Positions 25,956-34,181 are shown, numbered from the stretch's first letter. The stretch: 47,771 nucleotides of DNA from Proteiniphilum sp. (GCA_016839025.1 JADLKK010000008.1:1-47771), one strand, 5' to 3'. Numbers and translations: made by a program. The notes: generated from the sequence alone by a model not told the origin.

Positions 25956-26999
25956 TTAGAATATCCCCCGTTGATTGAGTGCTCTCTGATAGCGGGCTGC
26001 GTTTCGCGCATGTTCGGCATGGGTGACGGCAAAGTTGTGACGTCCTGAGAGGTCATCCTTGGCACACATAAACAAATAATCGTGTTGTCCTGGCGAGAGG
26101 GTGGCCTCGATGGCGGCGATGGAGGGTATACGGATAGGGCCCGGAGGCAATCCTGCCCTTTTGTAGGTGTTGTAGGGTGATTCCACCTCCAGATGACTGT
26201 AAAGGATACGCCGTAGAGAAAAGTCGCCCACTGAAAACTTCACGGTGGGGTCAGCCTCCAGTCGCATACCTCTTTTCAGACGGTTCAGGTAGAGCCCCGC
26301 CACAATGGGGTACTCGTCGGTATAGGTAGCCTCCTCTTCCACGATCGAGGCCAGAGTGGAGACCTCCTCCGGTGTGAGATTCAACTTCCCCGCCTTCTTT
26401 CTTCTTGAATCGTTCCAAAAACGCTCATATTCCTTCTTCATTCGCATCAACAGCCCTTCCACGTTCGTGCTCCAATATACTTCATAGGTGTTTGGGATAA
26501 ACATCGCCACAAAGTTCTCTGGACTGAAGCCGTAATTTTCCGCTACCAAAGGATCGCGTAGCGATTGTAGCAGTGTCAGGCTGTCAACCATCAGTTGTTG
26601 AGCAAGTCGTCCAGCCAGATCTTCACTGGTCCGTATGTTGTTGAAGGTGAGTTTGACTGCTGCCTGGTTTCCTGAGCGAAGCAGGCGGATCACATCGGGC
26701 ATTGTCATTCCGGGATCGATGGCATATCGGCCACTCTTCACATTGTTGGGGTAGTGCATTCGTTCTGCCAACAGACGGAAAATTTTTTCGGAAGGAAGTC
26801 CCGCCTTTTCATCCAGCTGTCCGACTACCTCTTCATAGTCTTTTTCCTCGTCAATGTAGATGAAAACCGTTTCTTCAGGCAGAAAAGGGGCAAAGATCAA
26901 TCGGTACAGATAAATTGCTGCTGCCAGCAGGACTAGAGACAGAATACCTGCTGTCCAGAGAATAGGTGTATGCTTTTTCCTCTTATTTCCTTGTTTCAT
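25956..26999 (-). CDS. mltG: Endolytic murein transglycosylase MltG
   Basis: Inner-membrane enzyme that cuts nascent glycan strands and sets their length. A basic N-terminus is followed by one membrane helix (about 14-34). A LysM-like region follows, then the YceG catalytic domain with LTPEEVSTLASIVEEEATYTDEYPIVAGLYLNRL; the glutamate in ASIVEEE is the catalytic residue in the family, and GMRLEADPTV and GLPPGPI are also typical. Length 347 aa is normal. It is divergent from tRNA-Ser and has its own -7 box. Confidence 0.95.
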   Translation of the reverse strand: MKQGNKRKKHTPILWTAGILSLVLLAAAIYLYRLIFAPFLPEETVFIYIDEEKDYEEVVGQLDEKAGLPSEKIFRLLAERMHYPNNVKSGRYAIDPGMTMPDVIRLLRSGNQAAVKLTFNNIRTSEDLAGRLAQQLMVDSLTLLQSLRDPLVAENYGFSPENFVAMFIPNTYEVYWSTNVEGLLMRMKKEYERFWNDSRRKKAGKLNLTPEEVSTLASIVEEEATYTDEYPIVAGLYLNRLKRGMRLEADPTVKFSVGDFSLRRILYSHLEVESPYNTYKRAGLPPGPIRIPSIAAIEATLSPGQHDYLFMCAKDDLSGRHNFAVTHAEHARNAARYQRALNQRGIF

Positions 27000-27028
27000 T
27001 TGTTCTATCCTTCTTGGGAAAATAAATA

Positions 27029-27036
27029 CAAAAGTA
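27029..27036 (-). promoter_or_regulatory. -7 box of mltG
   Basis: TACTTTTG on the minus strand, 29 nt before the mltG start. A -33 TTTG is not evident. The tRNA-Ser promoter begins about 30 nt away on the other strand. Confidence 0.45.
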
Positions 27037-27066
27037 GAAAGATTCGATCGAAATTATCCTGATTTC

Positions 27067-27098
27067 TTTGACAAGTTAAAAACAATCCTGTATATTTG
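27067..27098 (+). promoter_or_regulatory. Promoter of tRNA-Ser
   Basis: TTTG (27067-27070), 20 nt spacer, TATATTTG (27091-27098): full consensus. The tRNA begins 24 nt downstream. Confidence 0.8.
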
Positions 27099-27121
27099 CA
27101 CCCGATTTCCGTCGGAAATAG

Positions 27122-27208
27122 GGAAGTGTGGGTGAGTGGCTGAAACCAGCAGTTTGCTAAACTGCCGTACGGGTAACTGTACCACGAGTTCGAATCTCGT
27201 CGCTTCCG
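27122..27208 (+). tRNA. tRNA-Ser (GCT)
   Basis: 87 nt with a long variable arm, as expected for serine. Acceptor GGAAGTG pairs with CGCTTCC, discriminator G, anticodon loop TTGCTAA with GCT, T-arm ACGAG-TTCGAAT-CTCGT. Confidence 0.97.
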
Positions 27209-27244
27209 CAAGAAGGCTTGAAAAAGTCAACAAAAAATAAATTA

Positions 27245-27280
27245 AGATCCTGTAATAATTTCATTTGCAGGATTTTTTTT
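27245..27280 (+). terminator. Terminator of tRNA-Ser
   Basis: Eleven-bp stem with two G-U pairs (AGATCCTGTAA / TTGCAGGATTT), 9-nt loop, then a run of eight T. Confidence 0.8.
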
Positions 27281-27425
27281 GTATTCTCTTCCTGACCGGT
27301 CGCGAAAATATATAATATACCCCGACTTAAGCAAAGATTAGATGTTTGTATTTGTGATATGAACAAGTCAGGAAGAAAACATTTTAGCGGCTTTCGGGGT
27401 GATATATGACCTTCCTTAGAAGGCC

Positions 27426-27443
27426 CAAACCCTATAGGGTTTG
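27426..27443. repeat. 18-bp perfect palindrome
   Basis: CAAACCCTATAGGGTTTG is its own reverse complement. It immediately precedes the first copy of the 18-nt direct repeat and is not followed by a U-run on either strand. Confidence 0.7.
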
Positions 27444-27445
27444 TA

Positions 27446-27501
27446 AACGAGGTGATGATACGTCTAAGAAACTTAGAGCTGTCAACGAAGTGATGATATG
27501 T
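27446..27501 (+). repeat. Pair of 18-nt direct repeats with small hairpins
   Basis: AACGAGGTGATGATACGT (27446-27463) and AACGAAGTGATGATATGT (27484-27501) differ at two positions and start 38 nt apart. Between them CTAAG/CTTAG forms a hairpin; CTGTCA/TGACAG encloses the second copy. Confidence 0.65.
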
Positions 27502-27589
27502 GACAGTTGATTAAGCGGATTGTGATACACGTTGGCAAAACTGCGGTCGGTCTGCGAAAGCCCGGACTGCACATACAAATCGGCCTTAA

Positions 27590-27690
27590 ACTATCATCGG
27601 GCTTACGGGACCAAGGCAATCGGGTAAAACAACGTTGCTGAAAGCGATGTTTTCGGATTACAGGTATGTAAGTCTCGAAAATATCGATCA
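27590..27690 (+). pseudogene. Fragment of an AAA/DUF4143-type ATPase
   Basis: One frame translates as an N-terminal P-loop segment: IIGLTGPRQSGKTTLLK followed by AMFSDYRYVSLENID. This is the start of the AAA_14/DUF4143 ATPase family, usually about 380 aa, with Walker A GPRQSGKT at 27608-27631. A TAA lies directly upstream in frame (27587-27589), no start exists, and similarity ends after about 34 codons. It is clearly a remnant; the rest of the gene is gone. Confidence 0.75.
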
Positions 27691-27715
27691 AAAATATGTT
27701 GTAAAACATATTTTT
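27690..27715. repeat. Inverted repeat overlapping a promoter
   Basis: AAAAATATGTT / AACATATTTTT, an 11-bp perfect inverted repeat with GTAA between. It covers the -33 region of the promoter at 27699-27728, a position suited to an operator, though its AT-richness makes chance possible. Confidence 0.5.
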
Positions 27716-27728
27716 TGTTGTACCTTTG
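27699..27728 (+). promoter_or_regulatory. Promoter of the small-ORF transcript
   Basis: TTG (27699-27701), 19 nt spacer, TACCTTTG (27721-27728). It would start a transcript near 27735 running through the 48-codon ORF to the terminator at 28152-28177, about 440 nt. Confidence 0.65.
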
Positions 27729-27849
27729 CATCGATTCGAATGGCAGGCGAGTTATTTGGCTTCATTTTTAGGTTATCACATACATAATGAATGGCTTCTT
27801 TAATAGACGGTTGCCGGTGGATCATATATTTTGTAAGAAAGGAGAAATT

Positions 27850-27996
27850 ATGACGATCAGAAACCTAACAAAAGAGGAGATTTTGGGTCAGATCAAGTAT
27901 CTGGAGCAAAATATCTCAAACGGCTCTGTTTCCTACCGTACCAACAGGTTGAACAGGCTGCGTGTATTGAGAGCTGGTTTACACCGTGCAGGTTAA
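27850..27996 (+). CDS. Small basic protein of unknown function (48 aa)
   Basis: I do not recognise this protein. ATG 27850 is preceded by AAAGGAG at 5 nt distance, a strong Shine-Dalgarno unusual for Bacteroidota, which decides this start over the in-frame ATG at 27787. The product is basic and helix-forming, with KEEILGQIKYLEQNI and a run of Arg/Leu (NRLNRLRVLRAGLHR) near the end; no signal peptide, membrane helix or Cys. It has its own promoter and terminator. It could be a small regulatory or RNA-binding protein, or a fortuitous frame inside an RNA gene; the promoter, SD and terminator favour something functional. Confidence 0.5.
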   Translation: MTIRNLTKEEILGQIKYLEQNISNGSVSYRTNRLNRLRVLRAGLHRAG

Positions 27997-28151
27997 TCAG
28001 TACGGTACCTTGAAGGGAGCAGAAAGCAGGTAATCCTGCAAGTATGCCGATGTCGGGGGGCGATTTTGAAACAATATTTGTGAAGCTGAGTGGGCCATAA
28101 GGGGTACACGGAAGCTTTTTTTTTGGTTTTTTCACAATGAGATATAGCAGT

Positions 28152-28177
28152 AGCTGCCTTTCGGGTGGCTTTTTTTA
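28152..28177 (+). terminator. Terminator of the small-ORF transcript
   Basis: AGCTGCC / GGTGGCT (two G-U pairs) with loop TTTCG, followed by eight T. It closes the transcript before the aminotransferase gene. Confidence 0.75.
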
Positions 28178-28248
28178 TTTTTGAAAGAGATCTACGGTGA
28201 TTTATGCCTAATATTCAGAAAAAGGAGCAATTGAATGTGATTTTTATC

Positions 28249-28256
28249 TATCTTTG
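28249..28256 (+). promoter_or_regulatory. -7 box of the aminotransferase gene
   Basis: TATCTTTG, exact match, 33 nt before the ATG at 28289. The nearest TTG is only 15 nt upstream. Its overlap with the GTG at 28256 argues that this GTG is not the start. Confidence 0.6.
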
Positions 28257-28288
28257 TGCGATTATCTAACAAAAAGAACAAATTAATT

Positions 28289-29482
28289 ATGGATGTATTA
28301 TCTGCCAGATTGACTGCCTTGTCGCCCTCTGAAACCTTTGCGATGGCGCAGAAGAGCAATGAACTGAAGGCTCAGGGCATTGATGTGATCAACATGAGTG
28401 TGGGGGAGCCTGACTTCAGCACACCCGAACATATCAAGCAGGCAGCCAAAAAAGCGATTGACGATAATTTTTCATTTTATTCACCGGTAGCCGGCTTTCC
28501 TGATCTGAAACAGGCGATCACTGTGAAGCTGCAAAAGGAGAACGGGCTCACCTACACACCTGCGCAAGTTGTGGTGTCGGGTGGTGCCAAGCAATCGCTC
28601 TGCAATGTGATTCTCTCTATTGTGGACAAGGGCGATGAGGTCGTGATTCCAGCTCCCTACTGGGTGAGTTATCCCGAAATGGTAAAGCTCGCGGAAGGGA
28701 CACCGGTATTTGTGTATGCAGGTATTGCCCGGGATTTCAAGATTACACCCCAGCAGCTTGAGGAGGCAATCACGCCGAGGACGAAAGCGCTGATTCTCTG
28801 TTCACCATCCAACCCCACGGGGAGTGTCTATACGCAGGAGGAGCTGAAAGAACTGGCTGAGGTACTGGAAAGGCATCCGAACGTATATGTGATTGCCGAT
28901 GAAATTTATGAGCACATCAATTATATCGGTCAGCATCAGTCTATTGCGCAATTTGATGCCATACGCGACCGTGTGGTGGTAGTGAATGGTGTGTCAAAAG
29001 GATATGCCATGACAGGCTGGCGTATTGGATGGATCGCCGCACCCCAATGGATTGCTTCCGCTTGCAGCATGCTGCAGGGCCAGTACACCTCCGGTCCCTC
29101 CTCTATCTCCCAGAAGGCAGCCTCGGCAGCCTATACCGGTGATCAAAGCTGTGTGGAAGAGATGCGTGCTGCCTTCGAAAGAAGAAGAAACCTGGTTGTT
29201 GATCTCCTGAATGAGATTCCCGGTTTGCGGGTAAACAACCCGATGGGTGCTTTTTATATCTTCCCGGAGTGTAGCAGTTATCTCGGCAAATCTTTCAATG
29301 GCAGGAAGATTGCTACTGCCACTGATCTGGCAATGTATCTGCTAGAAGAGGGACATGTAGCCTGTGTGGGAGGGGATGCGTTCGGGGCGCCAGGATGCAT
29401 CCGTCTTTCCTATGCCACCTCAGATGAGAACATCCGAAAAGCGATCGCTCGCATCAAGGAGGCACTGGCAAAGCTCTCCTGA
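28289..29482 (+). CDS. Class I aspartate aminotransferase
   Basis: PLP-dependent transfer of an amino group between aspartate (or related amino acids) and 2-oxoglutarate. 397 aa from ATG 28289, of usual length. Fold-type I features in order: SVGEPDFSTPEHIK near residue 43, the NPTG motif in SPSNPTGSVY, ADEIYEHI with the PLP-ring Asp and Tyr, the Schiff-base Lys in GVSKGYAMTGWRIGW, and the substrate-binding Arg in CIRLSYATSDENIR. The start is chosen because the promoter -7 box lies over the alternative GTG. Monocistronic, ended by a bidirectional terminator. Confidence 0.95.
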   Translation: MDVLSARLTALSPSETFAMAQKSNELKAQGIDVINMSVGEPDFSTPEHIKQAAKKAIDDNFSFYSPVAGFPDLKQAITVKLQKENGLTYTPAQVVVSGGAKQSLCNVILSIVDKGDEVVIPAPYWVSYPEMVKLAEGTPVFVYAGIARDFKITPQQLEEAITPRTKALILCSPSNPTGSVYTQEELKELAEVLERHPNVYVIADEIYEHINYIGQHQSIAQFDAIRDRVVVVNGVSKGYAMTGWRIGWIAAPQWIASACSMLQGQYTSGPSSISQKAASAAYTGDQSCVEEMRAAFERRRNLVVDLLNEIPGLRVNNPMGAFYIFPECSSYLGKSFNGRKIATATDLAMYLLEEGHVACVGGDAFGAPGCIRLSYATSDENIRKAIARIKEALAKLS

Positions 29483-29506
29483 TACCTGATAGGGGATAAG
29501 ACAAAG

Positions 29507-29537
29507 AAAGCCCGGCTCACAACCTGAGCCGGGCTTT
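29507..29537. terminator. Bidirectional terminator
   Basis: Perfect 13-bp stem AAAGCCCGGCTCA/TGAGCCGGGCTTT with a 5-nt loop; U/A runs on both sides serve the convergent aminotransferase and EEP genes. Confidence 0.9.
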
Positions 29538-29552
29538 TGGCTATGGGATGAT

Positions 29553-30404
29553 CTACAGATTTGCTTCAATCACTACCGGGAAATGGTCTGAGGGGAAACG
29601 TCCATACTGCATCTCATTCAACACCCCATATTTGCGTACGGTAATATCGGGAGTAACCCAGATGTAATCGATTCGGTCTTTCATCGGAGCCTCCAGCCTG
29701 AAAGAGTTGAAAGTACCCTCCGTTCCGTGAGGAACCGTCTCTGTTACCAGGTATGAGTCGCGGAGCAGACCTGCATCACGGATGATCCGGATAGGTTCGG
29801 AATCGGGAGTGGCATTGAAGTCGCCTGTCACAATAACCCTGTTTTTCCCCGCAATCTGTCGGATCTTTTCCATCAGCAGCAGTGAGGAGTTTTTTCGGGC
29901 CTCTTTGCCCTGATGATCATAATGAACGTTGAAGATAAAGAACTTCTTCCCCGATCGCCTATCTTTGAATTTTGCCCAGGAGCAGATGCGGTTGCAGCAG
30001 GTGGCATCCCATCCTTTCCCCGGCAGGTCGGGGGTCTCCGAAAACCAGAAGTCTCCCTTCTCCAGCAGTGTGAAACGCTCCGTCCTGTAAATAATGGCAG
30101 AATGTTCACCGGCATCCCTGCCGTCGTCGCGTCCACCACCCACGTAGGCATATCCTTTCAGTTCGAGGATCCCTTCCAGTTGGTGCTTGAATCCCTCTTG
30201 TGTGCCGATCAGATCGAAATCATGGAAGCGTATGAGGCTTTTCACCATCTCCTTTCTGTTGGGCCAGGCATTGACGCCATCTCCGGGGTTGTCCATCCGC
30301 AAATTGAAACTGCTCACCATCATGGTCGCGTTTCTGTTGTTTTGTGCCTGTGAAACCGTTACGGACAGTAGGATCAGGCATGTCCAGAATAACTTTCTTT
30401 TCAT
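29553..30404 (-). CDS. Exported endonuclease/exonuclease/phosphatase-family hydrolase
   Basis: A signal peptide (about 1-20, ending SQA-QN) predicts export. The EEP-fold catalytic residues are present: FNLRMD, the Glu in LIGTQEG, Asp-Asn in VTGDFNATPDSEP, and the final SDHFPVV. Domain length and the motif DRIDYIWV fit the Bacteroidota secreted EEP group, close to sphingomyelinase/deoxyribonuclease-like enzymes. The substrate (phosphodiester, phospholipid or phosphorylated sugar) cannot be read. Monocistronic; a good promoter lies about 190 nt upstream. Confidence 0.9.
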   Translation of the reverse strand: MKRKLFWTCLILLSVTVSQAQNNRNATMMVSSFNLRMDNPGDGVNAWPNRKEMVKSLIRFHDFDLIGTQEGFKHQLEGILELKGYAYVGGGRDDGRDAGEHSAIIYRTERFTLLEKGDFWFSETPDLPGKGWDATCCNRICSWAKFKDRRSGKKFFIFNVHYDHQGKEARKNSSLLLMEKIRQIAGKNRVIVTGDFNATPDSEPIRIIRDAGLLRDSYLVTETVPHGTEGTFNSFRLEAPMKDRIDYIWVTPDITVRKYGVLNEMQYGRFPSDHFPVVIEANL

Positions 30405-30596
30405 ACGATTCGTTTATTTTGTGATACGATAGTGAAATGGAACTTTCAAATAATCAGATTTATGGGCCTGATTGTGAAAATGCTCACTTCATTTGTCCGG
30501 TTTTTTGCTGAGCGATATGGACAACCGCGCCGGAAAGCGGTCGGCCCTCACCACATTCCCCCCCCCTATTTTCGAAGCGAATATCTCTTGCGATGC

Positions 30597-30628
30597 CAAA
30601 AGTATATTCTTTATCCAAAACAGACAAA
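30597..30628 (-). promoter_or_regulatory. Promoter toward the EEP-family gene
   Basis: On the minus strand TTTG (30628-30625), 20 nt spacer, TACTTTTG (30604-30597): full consensus. The expected start near 30590 leaves a long leader before the gene. Confidence 0.65.
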
Positions 30629-30698
30629 TGTTTGGGAAATAAAATCATTCTGCTTGTTTTGGTTATTGCTGTGACAACGAACATGCTGGTTCAATTCA

Positions 30699-30729
30699 AT
30701 TGTCATTTCTCAATTTATTGCTACCTTTG
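30699..30729 (+). promoter_or_regulatory. Promoter of ileS
   Basis: ATTG (30699-30702), 19 nt spacer, TACCTTTG (30722-30729), 36 nt before the ileS ATG. Confidence 0.65.
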
Positions 30730-30764
30730 CATCTTCAAATTTGTATGGTATAAATTCATTGACA

Positions 30765-33700
30765 ATGAGCAATCGGTTTCCCGAATATAATCAGTTGAGT
30801 CTTTCCGATGTAAACAAGATGATGCTGAAAGAGTGGGATGAAAAGAATATTTTCGGCAAAAGTCTCGAGATGCGTCAGGGGCATCCCCGTTTTGTTTTCT
30901 ATGAAGGCCCCCCTTCCGCAAATGGCATGCCGGGGATCCATCATGTTATTGCCCGTTCCATCAAGGATATCTTCTGTCGTTACAAGACCATGAAAGGTTT
31001 TCTGGTGGATCGGAAAGCAGGATGGGATACCCACGGGTTGCCTGTGGAGCTGGGTGTGGAGAAATCACTCGGTATCACCAAGGAGGATATCGGCAAGAAG
31101 ATCACGGTGGAGGAGTACAACGCTGCCTGTCGCACAGAGGTGATGAGGTATACCCGTGAGTGGGAGGATCTGACCCGCAAAATGGGATATTGGGTGGATA
31201 TGCGTAATCCCTATATCACCTATGACAACCGTTATATCGAAACGCTCTGGTACCTGCTCAAGGAGCTGTACAAGAAAGGATTGCTCTACAAGGGGTATAC
31301 CATACAACCCTACTCTCCTGCCGCGGGAACCGGTTTGAGCACCCATGAGCTCAACCAGCCGGGATGCTACCGCGATGTGAGGGATACCACCTGTACCGCC
31401 CAGTTCCTGGTGAAGAATCCCTTGCCTGAATGGCAGCAGTTTGGCGATCCCTTCATCCTGGCCTGGACCACCACACCTTGGACCCTGCCCTCGAACATGT
31501 TGCTGGCGGTCGGAAAAAACATCGAATATGTGGCGGTGCAGACCTATAATCCCTATAGCGGGAAGCCAATGACGGCGGTGCTGGCCAAGAGCCTGCTGCA
31601 TGTCTACTTCCCTGAGAAGAACGGTTCGCTACCTCTCAGCGACTACGAGCCGGGAGACAAGAACATCCCTTACAGGGTGCTCGACAGGATATGGAAAGGC
31701 TCCGAACTGACCGGTCTACGCTATGAGCAGCTGATCCCCTGGGTGAAGGTTACCGACAAAGCCTTTCAGGTGGTGATCGGCGATTTTGTCACCACTGAAG
31801 ATGGAACCGGTATCGTTCACATTGCTCCCACCTTTGGTGCAGATGACGCACGCGTGGGAAAGGAATACGATGTGCCGGGACTGATGCTCACCGACAGGGA
31901 GGGCAGCCTGCGGCCGATGGTGGATCTCACCGGTAAGTTTTACCGCCTGGAGGATCTGGATCCCCAATTTGTGAAAGAACAGCTGAACAGTGATCTCTAT
32001 GCTACGTTTGCGGGCAGGTATGTGAAGAATGCCTACGATGATTCGCTGACGGAGGAGGATGCCTCCCTCGATGTGGATCTTTCGGTGATGCTCAAGCAGC
32101 AGAACAGGGTGTTCCGCATCGAAAAGCAGGTACACAACTACCCCCACTGCTGGCGTACCGACAAGCCGGTACTCTACTATCCGCTCGACAGCTGGTTCAT
32201 TCGTTCCACCGCCTGTCGCGAGCAGATGATTGAACTGAACAACCGCATCAACTGGAAGCCCCAGTCCACCGGTAGCGGCCGCTTTGGCAAATGGCTGGAG
32301 AACCTGCAGGACTGGAACCTGAGCCGGAGTCGCTATTGGGGTACTCCGCTGCCTATCTGGCGCACCGACGACGGGAAGGAGGAGAAATGCATTGGCAGCG
32401 TGAAAGAGCTGTATGAGGAGATGCAGAAAGCTGTCGAAGCAGGTGTGATGCAAGAGCTTCCCTGGAAAGGTCTGAACCTGAGCGATTACCGGGAGCTGGA
32501 GTATGAGCAGATTGACCTGCACCGCCCCTACGTGGATCAGATTGTGCTGGTTTCCGACAGTGGAGAGCCGATGCGGCGTGAGACTGATCTGATCGACGTC
32601 TGGTTCGACAGTGGCGCCATGCCCTTTGCACAGGTCTTCTATCCGCACATTTCCGAAGAGGAATTTGAGAAGGTTTTTCCGGCCGATTTCATTGCCGAAG
32701 GAGTGGATCAGACCCGTGGCTGGTTCTATACGCTGCATGCCATTGCCGCCATGGTGAAGGGGAATGTGGCGTTCAGGAATGTGATCTCCAACGGGCTGGT
32801 GCTTGATAAGAACGGCAACAAGATGTCAAAACGGCTCGGCAATGCTGTGGATCCCTTTGAGACCATCGAACTGCATGGCTCTGACCCCCTGCGTTGGTAT
32901 ATGATTACCAATGCAGCACCCTGGGACAACCTGAAATTTGATATGGAGGGGGTGGAGGAGGCCCGAAGAAAATTTTTTGGCACACTCTTCAATACCTACT
33001 CGTTCTTTGTCCTCTATGCCAACGTGGATGACTTTCATAACCAGTACGCGCAGATCGACCTGGTCAAACGGCCGGAGATCGATCGCTGGATCATCTCCCT
33101 GCTGAATAGCCTGGCAGCTGAGGTCGACCAGGCCTATGATGCCTATGAACCGACCCGTGCCGGGCGAGCCATTGCTGATTTTGTGAACGATAACCTTAGC
33201 AACTGGTATGTACGGCTCAACCGCAAACGTTTCTGGGGGGGAGAGATGACCGACGACAAGCTGTCGGCCTACCAGACCCTTTATCAGTGCCTGGTGACGG
33301 TGGCACAGTTGATGGCCCCCATCGCGCCCTTTTATGCCGACCGACTCTATCTCGATCTGACCGCCGCCACAGAGAGTAACCGGGAGCTGTCGGTTCATCT
33401 TGCTGATTTCCCGCGGGCCGATGAATCACTGATCGATAAGGAACTGGAGGAGCAGATGTATCTGGCCCAGACTGCATCTTCGATCGTGCTGGCACTTCGA
33501 CGCAAGGTGAACATCAAGGTGCGGCAGCCGCTTTCACGGATCATGATCCCGGTGCTGGATGATTTGCAGCGGAAGAATATAGAGGCGGTGAAGTCGTTGA
33601 TATTGGGTGAGGTGAATGTGAAAGAACTGGATTTCGTGGATTCTGCCAGCGAGATGTTGGTGAAACGGGTGAAGCCTGATTTCAAGAAACTGGGACCCCG

Positions 33701-34181
33701 ATACGGGAAGATCATGAAGCAGCTGGCCGCCCGCATTCAGCAATTGGATCAACAGGAGATCAGCACCCTGGAACAGAATGGATCGCTGACGCTGTTGATT
33801 GACGCGCAGGAGGTGGTGATCACCCCTGGAGATGTGGAGATCCTCTCAGAGGATATCCCCGGCTGGCTGGTGGGCAGTGAGGGGCGGCTTACGGTAGCCC
33901 TCGATATCACCCTGACCCCCCAATTGCAGAAGGAGGGCATTGCCCGTGAGCTGGTGAACCGTATCCAGAACCTGCGCAAAGCGAAGGCGTTTGAAATCAC
34001 CGACCGCATCACCGTTCGTCTCTCTTCACACCCCGCCATTGATGAGGCGGTCGCCGAGCATGCAGCTTACATCTGCAATCAGGTGCTGGCCGATGAGGTT
34101 ACTGTAACGGATGATCAGCTCGAGGATGCCATCGAAATAGAGGATCAGCCGCTCTCAATCCAGATCAGGAAAAACAGTTGA
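30765..34181 (+). CDS. ileS: Isoleucyl-tRNA synthetase, type 2 (eukaryote-like)
   Basis: Charges tRNA-Ile with isoleucine. At 1138 aa it is the long form, with the C-terminal extension (from about 900) typical of type 2 enzymes, the form associated with lower sensitivity to mupirocin. ATG 30765 (MSNRFPEY) is used; the frame runs eight codons upstream over the promoter. The class I HIGH signature reads GIHH at residues 57-60, an inversion of its first and third positions. KMSKR is at 686-690. The editing domain contains WTTTPWTLPSN, and the GWFYTL and WFDSG motifs are intact. Directly downstream, a separate promoter overlaps the stop codon and drives the next operon. Confidence 0.97.
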   Translation: MSNRFPEYNQLSLSDVNKMMLKEWDEKNIFGKSLEMRQGHPRFVFYEGPPSANGMPGIHHVIARSIKDIFCRYKTMKGFLVDRKAGWDTHGLPVELGVEKSLGITKEDIGKKITVEEYNAACRTEVMRYTREWEDLTRKMGYWVDMRNPYITYDNRYIETLWYLLKELYKKGLLYKGYTIQPYSPAAGTGLSTHELNQPGCYRDVRDTTCTAQFLVKNPLPEWQQFGDPFILAWTTTPWTLPSNMLLAVGKNIEYVAVQTYNPYSGKPMTAVLAKSLLHVYFPEKNGSLPLSDYEPGDKNIPYRVLDRIWKGSELTGLRYEQLIPWVKVTDKAFQVVIGDFVTTEDGTGIVHIAPTFGADDARVGKEYDVPGLMLTDREGSLRPMVDLTGKFYRLEDLDPQFVKEQLNSDLYATFAGRYVKNAYDDSLTEEDASLDVDLSVMLKQQNRVFRIEKQVHNYPHCWRTDKPVLYYPLDSWFIRSTACREQMIELNNRINWKPQSTGSGRFGKWLENLQDWNLSRSRYWGTPLPIWRTDDGKEEKCIGSVKELYEEMQKAVEAGVMQELPWKGLNLSDYRELEYEQIDLHRPYVDQIVLVSDSGEPMRRETDLIDVWFDSGAMPFAQVFYPHISEEEFEKVFPADFIAEGVDQTRGWFYTLHAIAAMVKGNVAFRNVISNGLVLDKNGNKMSKRLGNAVDPFETIELHGSDPLRWYMITNAAPWDNLKFDMEGVEEARRKFFGTLFNTYSFFVLYANVDDFHNQYAQIDLVKRPEIDRWIISLLNSLAAEVDQAYDAYEPTRAGRAIADFVNDNLSNWYVRLNRKRFWGGEMTDDKLSAYQTLYQCLVTVAQLMAPIAPFYADRLYLDLTAATESNRELSVHLADFPRADESLIDKELEEQMYLAQTASSIVLALRRKVNIKVRQPLSRIMIPVLDDLQRKNIEAVKSLILGEVNVKELDFVDSASEMLVKRVKPDFKKLGPRYGKIMKQLAARIQQLDQQEISTLEQNGSLTLLIDAQEVVITPGDVEILSEDIPGWLVGSEGRLTVALDITLTPQLQKEGIARELVNRIQNLRKAKAFEITDRITVRLSSHPAIDEAVAEHAAYICNQVLADEVTVTDDQLEDAIEIEDQPLSIQIRKNS

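Larger units (their letters stand above)
27281..27849. other. Gene-poor scar region after tRNA-Ser
   Basis: About 570 bp without an intact gene except its right-hand promoter. It contains an 18-bp palindrome (27426-27443), two copies of an 18-nt direct repeat (27446-27463 and 27484-27501), small hairpins, a decayed AAA-ATPase fragment (27590-27690), and an inverted repeat plus promoter near 27690-27728. The picture is of an old insertion or gene-loss site next to a tRNA. Confidence 0.6.
30405..30764. other. Gene-free region between the EEP gene and ileS
   Basis: 360 bp between divergent genes. It holds a minus-strand promoter (30597-30628), a plus-strand ileS promoter (30699-30729), and a run of nine C at 30558-30566. 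The minus-strand transcript would have a leader of about 190 nt with several possible hairpins. No reading frame was convincing. Confidence 0.55.

Noticed and set aside
27122-27780. Attachment site of an integrated element at tRNA-Ser
   Set aside because: I looked for a second copy of the tRNA 3' end downstream and found none; no integrase gene is near.
28256-28288. GTG at 28256 as start of the aminotransferase
   Set aside because: It overlaps the -7 promoter box TATCTTTG, and the family N-terminus begins at ATG 28289.
31716-32738. A 340-codon minus-strand frame
   Set aside because: Antisense to ileS; composition typical of a shadow frame.
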